64,000 bases of DNA from positions 1,615,705-1,679,704 of the forward strand of contig MNCI01010116.1 of the NCBI GenBank assembly GCA_015680685.1. The letters run 5' to 3'. Shown piece after piece: positions 56,303-64,000 of the stretch. How positions within the stretch are numbered: the stretch's first letter is position 1; every line of letters starts with the position of its first letter. A program made the translations under genes and the position numbers. The notes under the pieces were generated by a model that searched no databases, was not told where the DNA came from, and saw only the letters and a program-made list of their open reading frames with translations. Origin of the DNA: Gnetum montanum (lineage: Eukaryota > Streptophyta > Gnetopsida > Gnetales > Gnetaceae).

Positions 56303-56530
56303 ATGGATTCATCAGCTTCTGCATTTCCTCAGGGAAGTTCATCTACCTCACCTCAACTTGGGGGGTTGTTAAGGAGATGTGCTAGCTGGAGAAGAAAAAT
56401 TAAATCCAAAACCTTAACAGAGCCCAATGTTGCAAGTTGACCCCCCAGTCAACCTGCAACAAGACAAAAGCTTATCGCACCCCCCCTGGGACGACAGCTG
56501 AAGAAGGAGATCAAGACACCTAATTCAAAG
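56303..56530 (+). pseudogene. Candidate N-terminus of LINE-2 ORF1
   Basis: ATG 56303 opens a Ser/Pro-rich start (MDSSASAFPQGSSSTSPQ) followed by a basic stretch (LRRCASWRRKIKSK). A TGA at 56438-56440 interrupts the frame, which then continues basic and Pro/Lys-rich (QPATRQKLIAPPLGRQLKKE) to about 56530. Plant LINE ORF1 proteins often begin like this before the DUF4283 domain, which appears at about 61130 on the far side of LINE-1. There is no domain to prove it. It could instead belong to unrelated sequence or to the LINE-1 3' UTR. Confidence 0.35.
56428..56461. repeat. 14-bp stem-loop
   Basis: TGTTGCAAGTTGAC (56428-56441), loop CCCCCA, then GTCAACCTGCAACA (56448-56461): 13 of 14 pairs plus a G-T wobble in RNA. 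It lies close to the 3' side of LINE-1 ORF2 (read on the minus strand), where some LINEs keep a 3' hairpin. Confidence 0.7.
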
Positions 56531-56535
56531 AGAAT

Positions 56536-59500
56536 TCAGTTGGAAAAGGTAATATTATTGAGAAAGCCTAGTTCGCGACATTGAAGTTGGACATTTCCAG
56601 CAATAGAGCATTTCATACCGTAGTCAAATTCATTGTAGTTTGTGTTTTGATACCAAACATCTAGACGACATTTCCAAATAAAGAAGATAATCTCAAATAG
56701 GAGGATTTTCCAGGCTTTTTGAAGGTGACGCTTGACACAATCATCTTGAACGATACATTGAGGAAAACTAAGAGAATGATTAGGAAGGAAGACTTGGAGA
56801 GATTTACACCATTGCCAAATGTATTGAGAGAATGAGCAATCCCAAAAGACGTGTTGAAAAGAATCATCCGCTTTACAAATGGGGCATTTAGGATGATCAA
56901 TTCCTAAAAAAAGAAGCCTATGTCCGATGGGAAGACCTTGATGAACCAAGGACCAAAACAAGAAACGATGCTTAGGTTGAGCCTTGGAAGTCCAAATCCG
57001 ACGAAAAATAGTTTTCCACTGGTGATCCTCAAGATGTAAACTCCAACGTCTATTTAGAGTGGAGAATTGAAAAGCTTGCGCATGAAACCAAGATTGGGCT
57101 TTAGAGATACGTAAAGAGCAAAGAGGGGAACCGTCAGGCCAAAACCAATCTTCATACCAAGGAATATTATTATGCATCTTATGCACAACAAAGTTAGAAA
57201 GAACATGCTCTATGTGTTGGTAAATGATAATATCTTGTCTTTGAAACCCCCATTTAACTTTTGCCTGTGTCCAAGAGAGGGTAGGAGAATCATTTCTAAC
57301 AGTATATAGTTGGTCAATATGGTGGAGATTGTGGTCAGCAAAACGATTGGCTCTATGAGAGAATTCATCATAGAGACAACCTCCATTCTTTTTGAAAATA
57401 GGAGACCACCAGATCGAGTGTGTCGATAGAGAGTGCAAGCTTATATGGGAAGGTTTCCATTGCAACAAGCCTCTAAGTTGGCTCCAACATCGCCAAATTT
57501 GCTTAAACCAGAAAGAACCTTTGATCTTCTGAGAGCCTTCACTAAAAATCCAGTTACTCCAATGAGTATTTTGCCATCTGTGATGAATACCAAGACAGGA
57601 GATGTGATGCCTAAAAAGGATCTTCCAAGCTTCATCTCCTTCAATACACCGAGTCACCCATTTGGAGGCCAAGAGAATACTCTGGTGCTCAATAGAGGCA
57701 AGGCCTAAGCCCCCGTGTTCTTTACTTAAAGTGCAAGTATCCCAAGCTACTCGATGAAAAGCTTTGTGATCATCCTTATCCCCCCAAAGGAAATTTCTAA
57801 GTATGTTGTTGATGCATTGAAAAGAGGATTTGGAAGGAGCCATAAAGGAAGAGTAGTAGACATGCGTGGAGCTCAAAATATGGTTAACGACAATAAATCT
57901 ACCTGCAAGAGATAAGGGTTTAGAAGCCCATTTCAAAGCTTTATGTTTCACCTTTTCCACCACATTGTTCCATATGGTAGTGGGAGTAGCAAATAGAGCA
58001 ATAGGGATGCCTAGGAGGGTGAAATTATCAGTAGGAGATAGCCACTTGATATCAAAATGATAAGTCCAAGGAGGCCTAGGAGAGAAGCTAGATCGGATGG
58101 CTTGTGTTTTGTTCCAATTGATCTTAGCTCCTGAGGCTCTACAGTAAATATCTATGCAATGCAAGGCAGTGTTAAAATTATTATGGTCCTCAATCAAAGT
58201 AATAAAAGTATCATCTGCAAACTGGCTGTAAACAAGATCCTTTGCTTGTTGTGGGAGAGAGATACCTCTTAGCTGCATAGAATTGTTATGAGATCTAAGA
58301 ACAGCTCCAAGAGCATCAGCAGCCAGAATGAAAAGATAAGGGGCTAAAGGGCACCCCTGTCGAACTGATTTTTGAAGCTCAATGACCTTAGAGAAGGATC
58401 CGTTAATGCAAATAACTGAAGAGGCCTCTGACAACACAAGATCGATATGTCTTTCAAAAACATTACCTAAGTTATGGTGTTTGACTATGCTTTTTAAAAA
58501 GGACCAATCAAGCATGTCGTAGGCTTTGGCAAAATCCAACTTAAGAAGAATGACATTTTGATTAGTGGAAGAAGCCCATTGCAAGCCCTCAATAGCAGTA
58601 ACAACATTATCTAAAATATACCTTCCTTGAACAAAACTGGTTTGCTCCTTGCTTATAAGATGAGGAAGAAAAGGTTTAAGTTTATTAGCGATAGCTTTGG
58701 CTACTATTTTGTAGATAACATTCAAGAGAGTGATAGGGCGCCAATTACTTATGTTCATGCGATCTCCTGACTTGGGGAGAAGCTTAATAATACCAGCATT
58801 AATCTGCTTACCAAAGGATCCTACCCTGAGAGCTTCCTTATACACACTATAGACAATGCCTTGAAGAGAAGGCCAGAATTTCTTAAAAAATTCTGTGGGA
58901 AGGCCATCCATACCGGGGGCTTTACCATCGTAGAGTTGTTGAAGAGCATTACCAAGATCCTGTTTGGAAAGAAGAGAAGCATCACCAAAGATGGAGCGAT
59001 TAAACGGAGTAATAGCTCCTAAGCAAGTATTAACTGCTATGGGGTCAATTGCCTCTTTTCGAAAGGTTCGAGAGTAGAACTCAAAGAAGGCCTATAAAAT
59101 GTCATCCTTGGAGGTGAAGATATTGTCTTCGACTTGAATAGCTGGAATTTTATGGGACGGGTTCCCCCCTTTGAGTAGACGAAAAAAGCCAGTAGTAGCC
59201 TGGTCACCCATGCGAAGCCAAGAGAGACGAGCACAGAGATGAGCACCTCTAGCTTCATAGTGAGCCATGATACGTAGGTTCTCTTTGGCACGTTTCAAAC
59301 GACTAAAGTGAGCCCCAGTAGCCTCTGCTGTATTGATAGTATTTTGAAGAAGGGAGATTTCCTCATGAAGGTTGGACTTGTGAGAACTTAGTCGTGAAGC
59401 CACCAGATTACCTGCATGTTTGGAAAACCGTTGGAGGCGGATACAAGCATTATTCCACCAATCAATCCAACCATCTTCACCAAGGGGTTTAGGATGCACG

Positions 59501-60336
59501 TTCCAAATTTGCATCAATAGAGAGCAAAGGGAGGAACTCTGAAGAAAGGCAGTGTTAAAGATATAAAGATCGTTAGAAGAGTAGGAGTTCCCAGAGTGGG
59601 AAAGAGACCAATGAATAGGATAATGATCAGACAAAACCTGGGTATAATCTGCTTGGACAGGGGCACCGTTGGTAGAAGTAAAATGAATAAGGGGATTAGT
59701 AGATAGATAAACCCGATCCAACCGAGAAGAGATATAGGAAGCACCATGTCTAGCATTACTCCAAGTGAACCAGTTAGAGGTACTAGACGGGGAATAGTTT
59801 TCATTAGCTTCGTGCAACTTTAATTGATGTTTCAACGAGAGCCACTCAGAAAGCTCCCTGTTATCTAAACTACCCCTTTGCCCTCCAACTTTATCCTTTG
59901 GATGCTCAATCATGTTAAAGTCCCCTACAATAATCCAGTTAGCTTTGGGTAAGTTGTGACTGAGCCAATTCCACAAGAGCTTTCGATCAGTTGAGTGACA
60001 AGGAGCATAAATGGAGACAATCCCTAAGATCTCATTAGCGTACCGTAATCGAAGCCAACTACAATGCCCTAAAGTGTCGCAACCGTGATCAAGAACAGAC
60101 TCCTGCCACTTATTGTGGAGAAAAATTATCGCCCCCCCTTTACCATGTTCATGGTGAGTAGGAACATAAGAACTATTGGGAAAAATGCTCTGGCAACAAA
60201 TTTGAAGATTAAATCCTTGGATTTTAACTTCTTGAAGACAAACAACGTCAAAGGAATGTCTCCGAATATAATCTCGAACTATATATCGTCGACGAGGGTC
60301 TGAAAGGCCCCTAACATTCCATGAACAACACTTCAT
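56536..60336 (-). CDS. LINE-1 ORF2: endonuclease-reverse transcriptase, one in-frame TAG
   Basis: A single minus-strand frame of about 1266 codons from ATG 60336 to TGA 56536-56538, interrupted only by TAG 59092-59094 (context DDIL*AFFEFYS; Gln is typical there). Endonuclease (APE type): SWNVRGLSD with N7, LQEVK with E36, then SIYAPCHS, IIVGDFNMIEHP and LSDHYPIHWS. RT: KAPGMDGLPTEFF, NWRPITLLNVIYKI, LLKLDFAKAYDMLDW, SVRQGCPLAPYLFILAAD and catalytic YSQFADDTFITL (about residue 230 of the 791-codon part). The C-terminal zinc region of plant L1 RTs (zf-RVT) has CPIC...HVFWDC. It would nick target DNA and copy the LINE RNA. Confidence 0.92.
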
Positions 60337-61130
60337 TGGGTTTGTGTAGAAGAAGGAGGATCCTCCTCAACCACCAAGGCCTTAAAAGAATTCCTAGATT
60401 CAAAGTTGTTAACTAGAGGACGTCGAGCACTTGGTCTTTTGTTAAAGGACTGGCTAGCACTAGTCGATGATCGGTGCCCTTTAGGGAAGGCACTGAAGAT
60501 AGGGTTATCACGTGTGACTGAGGCATAAGATTTCCGGGTAACACGCTCCCAGCCACTAGTAGCATCTTTTGGGGCCCCTTCCTGATTAAGAGGAGTCTTA
60601 GTAACATTAGTATCATCGGTTCTCATATCATCCACATCGGAGACCTTAGAATCCGAAGAAGGAGGTTTATTTGATTGATCCTCGACATTATCCTTGCCTA
60701 TGTCCTGAGATATGTTGTGAGATTTTAGTTCTTCACTAACTTGTTCTGCTAAAATTCGCTCAGCTTCAAGCTTGGCCAGTAACTTCGGGCATTGAGCTTT
60801 ACGGTGGTTCGGATCGAGGCAGTAATAACAACTGTTGGGAAGTGTAAGATATGAGATTTTTTGAACAAAGGTCTTTTCTTTTACATTAACTTCTAGTGAA
60901 TCAGGACGTGGCTTTTGCATATCGATTTTGACGCACACTCGTCGAGTGGGTCGTGGACGGAAGCCTGAAAAGCTCTCCATTCCGATGACTTCCCCAACTT
61001 GTGCAGCAAGGATATCAACATGGGGAGAAAAATGAGGAGGGAGTCCTGGAAATACGATCCAAACCGGCAAAATACTTTTGCTAGCTTTTGCAAGATCGAA
61101 ATACTTTTTGAAGCTATCTCTAAAGATTTC
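60333..61130 (-). CDS. LINE-1 ORF1, 5'-truncated nucleic-acid-binding protein
   Basis: The minus-strand frame ends TGA at 60333-60335, overlapping the ORF2 ATG by four bases (ATGA). It starts mid-domain: KKYFDLAKASKSILPVWIVF then PGLPPHFSPHVDILAAQVGE is the end of a DUF4283 domain. The zinc knuckle C-x2-C-x4-H-x4-C (CYYCLDPNHRKAQC) is at about 60810-60851. A Ser/Asp-rich tail follows. No ATG precedes the domain in frame before LINE-2 sequence takes over (61110-61145), so the 5' end is lost, typical of incomplete LINE reverse transcription. Confidence 0.85.
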   Translation of the reverse strand, partial: EIFRDSFKKYFDLAKASKSILPVWIVFPGLPPHFSPHVDILAAQVGEVIGMESFSGFRPRPTRRVCVKIDMQKPRPDSLEVNVKEKTFVQKISYLTLPNSCYYCLDPNHRKAQCPKLLAKLEAERILAEQVSEELKSHNISQDIGKDNVEDQSNKPPSSDSKVSDVDDMRTDDTNVTKTPLNQEGAPKDATSGWERVTRKSYASVTRDNPIFSAFPKGHRSSTSASQSFNKRPSARRPLVNNFESRNSFKALVVEEDPPSSTQTQ

Positions 61131-62110
61131 ACATCTCGGTTTCTGTTTTTGCAAATTGTGGGGTTTTTACCACGGTCCCCAAGTTTAAACTCTCAAGTCC
61201 ATAGCCTCCTTCAGCCCCATGGCATTCAAGTTTTTCATGCTCGTTACTACGCTCGTCATTTCATTCTGGTAGAATTATCTGATGCTTCCCAGGTCAAAAA
61301 GGCTCTCTCTAAAAAAATTTTTCCAACTAGAAATGCAACCCTTATCGCATGCCCTTGGAGTTTTGACTTTAATGTCAATGACCCCGCTTTTAATATAATT
61401 CCTTGTTACATAGAACTGCCCAATCTTCCACACATTTTCTCCCCTGTTGAGAGGGACATAGTTAGCACCCTGGGCCCTATTGTTTCCGATCATTGTAAGG
61501 CGATCAATGGAACTCAAATTCACCGTTATTGTATTGAACTGGATATCGCCCGTCGGAAGACCTCATTAAACCTCGGTGCTGGTGGAAAAATCTTTACCCA
61601 AAAAGTGGACTATTTTACCTTCCAAACTCATGTAGCTATTGTCACAGGGCCGAGCATCATATCTCGGTGTATCCCATCCTAACCAAGAAAAAACAATCTG
61701 TAGCCTCTTAGAAGACTGGTTCCCTAGTCACACCACCAGTAGGCCCATCCTCAGTATCCTTTAAATTCGGATCTCCTCTCCCAACATCTCCTAAATCCTC
61801 CTCTCAGTCAAGCCGCTCCAAGCTACAAAAACAACAGTCAGGTACTTACACCTCCACCCAGGTCATCCCTTCAAACGTTGTCAGGAACTCATTCTCGGAG
61901 GATGAGTTCGTGGTGGCCAGTGGTAGGAAACGAGTCAAAGCTTCCCTTCGTTCTACTTCTCCCTCCACCTCCTCTTCACTAGACACTTCCATGGCCCTTG
62001 TCCCCACCAACAACTCCTTTTCCCTCCTGTCAGGAACAAAGGAAACTGATACTTCGACTCCCAAACCTTTTGTTGCCTTCCCATCTAACCTACCCCTGGT
62101 TTTCCCATGA
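61130..62110 (+). pseudogene. LINE-2 ORF1, DUF4283 part, frameshifted
   Basis: From about 61130 the plus strand reads SRFLFLQIVGFLPRSPSLNS, YARHFILVELSDASQVKKAL and IIPCYIELPNLPHIFSPVE: the core of a DUF4283 domain. Near 61620 a frameshift occurs; in the shifted frame SCSYCHRAEHH starts a zinc knuckle like that of LINE-1, and a second shift seems needed to reach its last Cys. The tail, rich in Ser/Thr/Pro, is at 61740-62110 (SEDEFVVASGRKRVKASLRS) and ends TGA 62108-62110, overlapping the ORF2 ATG (62107). Its N-terminus is separated by LINE-1. Confidence 0.8.
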
Positions 62111-64000
62111 ATCTCCTTTCTTGGAATGTTCGAGGCCTTACTGATAGGCTTCGACGGAAGCGAGTAGGCAACTTTATATCTAGTCTTAATTTGACTTTTG
62201 ATTTCATTCTTCTTCAAGAAATTAAGATTTCCGCTGACCTTTTATCCTATTCCGCCCATTGGTTTCTTCCTCACTCCTCAATCCTAGCGACATCCCATGC
62301 ATGTGGGAAAGGAGGAGCGGCCATTCTCCTCTCACCCTATTGGAAAACTAAAATCCTTCAAAGTGGTTCGGATTCTGGGCATAGAGTTTCCTGGGCCACC
62401 TTCTCATCCCAGCATGGCCCCTTTGGCATTTGCTCGATATATGCCCCAAATGACTCCACAGAACGGGCTCTCCTTTGGCATGAACTTGCCACTTCTCTCC
62501 CCCCAATGCCTTGGATATTCGGAGGAGATTTTAATATGGTAGAATTCCCTCAAGATAAGCTCGGAGGGGCATTTCTTCAATTGCCCAATCTCGAGTTTCA
62601 GGCCTGGTCTGCGTTTAAGAAAGGATTTTACCTCTCAGACGGGGCAGACAACTCCGTGTGCGCTCCCCCCCATAGATTCACTTGGAGCAATTTCCGTCTA
62701 GGGCAAGCTCGCATCTACAGTAGGTTAGATAGGTTCCATTTCTCCACCCTCTCCTTTTGGCAAGCTTGCTCTGCCACTACAGTCCATCATCATGCCATCT
62801 TATCCGACCACCTTCCTATCTCCATATCTATCCAGATTCATGGTAGCCCTAACCGACCACAATTCCATCTTTTTAGACTGCACAACAAATGTTTTTCTTC
62901 CCCCACTGCCCAACTTCTTCTCTCCAACCTTTGGAATGCCGAACCTAGGCCCCTAAATCAGATGGGTTGGATTAATTGGTGGCATCGTGCTTCATGTCGA
63001 GTGCGAAACTTCGCTCGTTCATGCGGTAAGACCGTGGCTGCTCAAGCCAAACTTGAATACAACAAAATTCACCTCACTATTGAGCATCTCACTAACAAAC
63101 TAGCTTAAGATCCCTTCAATACTCTAGTTCACGAGGAGCTAGCTAGTGCACGCGTAGCCTTCCAACATTGGGATGTGTACCGAGCACAAAGTGCCTCCCC
63201 CCCAAGTCGGCTCACTTGGTTAAATATTCAAGATGAACACTGTAAGGAATTTTTTAAATATTTTAATGCAGCTTCCCCTTCGCATGCTATAGACAAAATC
63301 TCATGTGAGGGTACTACCATTACTGACCACAATAGTATCCTCTCTTATCTTAAGAACCACTACGAAACCCTTTTTGCTGCTACCCCAATGGACATCTCTT
63401 CGTTCAAGGCTGCCATGCCTGACTATCCTCGCCTTATCAATCCTACTATGCTGCAAAGCCTTGACGCTGATATCACTTTAGCGGAGCTACAGGAGGCTTG
63501 TTCCAACTTAAGTCGAGGAAAGGCTCCTGGTTATGATGGGTTTCCAGCAGAATTTTTTCAAAATCATTGGGATTTGGTTGGCAAGGATCTTTTGCAGGTC
63601 ATTAACGAGGCTATCTTAACTGGTTCCCTCGGGCCCAATCTAAATCAAGGGGTAATTCGTCTCCTCCCCAAGTCTGGGGATCTAACCGATATCTCCAATT
63701 GGCGTCCCATAACTCTTCTCAATGTAGTGTATAAAATTTGGGCGAAGTGCCTTGCCTTACGGCTGAAAAAAATTCTCGGTCAGATCATATCTCCTCAGCA
63801 AATAGGGTTTGTTCCTGGTAGGTATATTTTAGACAATGTGGTAGTGGCGTGGGAAGGTCTCAAGTGGGCTAAGGACGATGGACAAGATATTCTCCTAGTG
63901 AAACTAGATTATGCCAAGGCTTATGACAACATTAAGTGGGATTTTATCTTGCAGACTATGACCAAACTGGGTTTTGGACCCAAGTTCTTGCATATGGTGA
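62107..64000 (+). CDS. LINE-2 ORF2: endonuclease-reverse transcriptase, one in-frame TAA, partial
   Basis: ATG 62107 opens SWNVRGLTD (N7) and LLQEIKI (E38), then GICSIYAPNDS, WIFGGDFNMVEF, TWSNFRLGQARIYSRLDRF and LSDHLPIS: a complete APE endonuclease. A TAA at 63106-63108 (NKLA*DPFNT, Gln expected) is the only stop. The frame stays open to the window end through the RT fingers: RGKAPGYDGFPAEFFQNHW, NWRPITLLNVVYKIW, FVPGRYILDNVVVAWE and LVKLDYAKAYDNIKWDF. The catalytic FADD block lies beyond 64000. It is related to LINE-1 but clearly a different family (about half of the aligned residues differ). Confidence 0.92.

Larger units (their letters stand above)
55693..64000 (+). mobile_element. LINE-2: plus-strand L1-type LINE, interrupted by LINE-1, runs off the window
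   Basis: Inferred layout: GC-rich 5' UTR 55693-56302, ORF1 start 56303-56530, interruption by LINE-1 (about 56530-61130), ORF1 remainder to 62110, ORF2 from 62107. The ORF1 (from DUF4283 on) and ORF2 parts are certain; attachment of the 55693-56530 part is an inference from position, orientation and ORF1-like composition. No 3' end is visible. Confidence 0.55.

Noticed and set aside
56536-63108. Twin-priming inversion of a single LINE
   Set aside because: The two head-to-head halves each encode ORF1 and ORF2 and differ strongly in sequence, so they are different families.

Overview
This is a eukaryotic, almost certainly seed-plant, nuclear window made entirely of transposable elements nested inside one another. 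I see no host gene, rRNA, tRNA gene, CRISPR array or bacterial-type operon. Plant signs are an Athila-type Ty3/gypsy element with the tRNA-Asp primer-binding site, a Tat-type Ty3/gypsy family with a second (archaeal-like) RNase H, and plant L1-type LINEs with DUF4283/zinc-knuckle ORF1 proteins. The depth of nesting and the AT-rich decay suggest a large, TE-rich genome. The species cannot be named; a gymnosperm or other large-genome seed plant is a weak guess.

Layout. 1-2700 is the 3' end of an old minus-strand Athila-like element (B3). A SINE-like insertion (2724-2898) with a 17-bp target duplication follows. 3560-4307 is a decayed LINE reverse transcriptase (LINE-0). It is cut by the 5' LTR (4308-6419) of a plus-strand Tat-like element, A1, whose pieces run through the window: gag 7041-8660, PR and aRNH 18335-19551, aRNH tail/RT/RH/INT/3' UTR 39597-43577, 3' UTR 54524-55120, and 3' LTR from 55121.

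Four elements interrupt A1. B1 (8661-18334, minus, Athila-like, TSD AAAGG) sits in gag. A2 (19552-39596, minus, Tat-like, pol-deleted, TSD ATAAC) sits in the aRNH gene; its own 5' LTR is split by B2 (28557-38795, minus, Athila-like, TSD GCCTT/ACCTT). A3 (43578-54523, plus, Tat-like, nearly intact, TSD ATTGG) sits in the 3' UTR. A LINE (LINE-2, from about 55693 to beyond the window end) appears to sit in the 3' LTR and is itself split by a head-to-head minus-strand LINE (LINE-1, about 56530-61130). Assembly gaps lie at 9978-10669 and 50818-51799, with a single N at 17216.

A3 is the best-preserved element: 1.66-kb LTRs, PBS, gag, protease, an archaeal-type RNase H placed before the reverse transcriptase, RT, a degenerate second RNase H and integrase. 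Its coding frame is open except for two TGA codons, both also present at the same positions in the much older A1. The most interesting points are the unusual aRNH-RT order, these shared TGA codons, family-specific palindromic arrays just upstream of the TATA box in B-family LTRs, and the ATGA ORF1/ORF2 overlap in two different LINE families.
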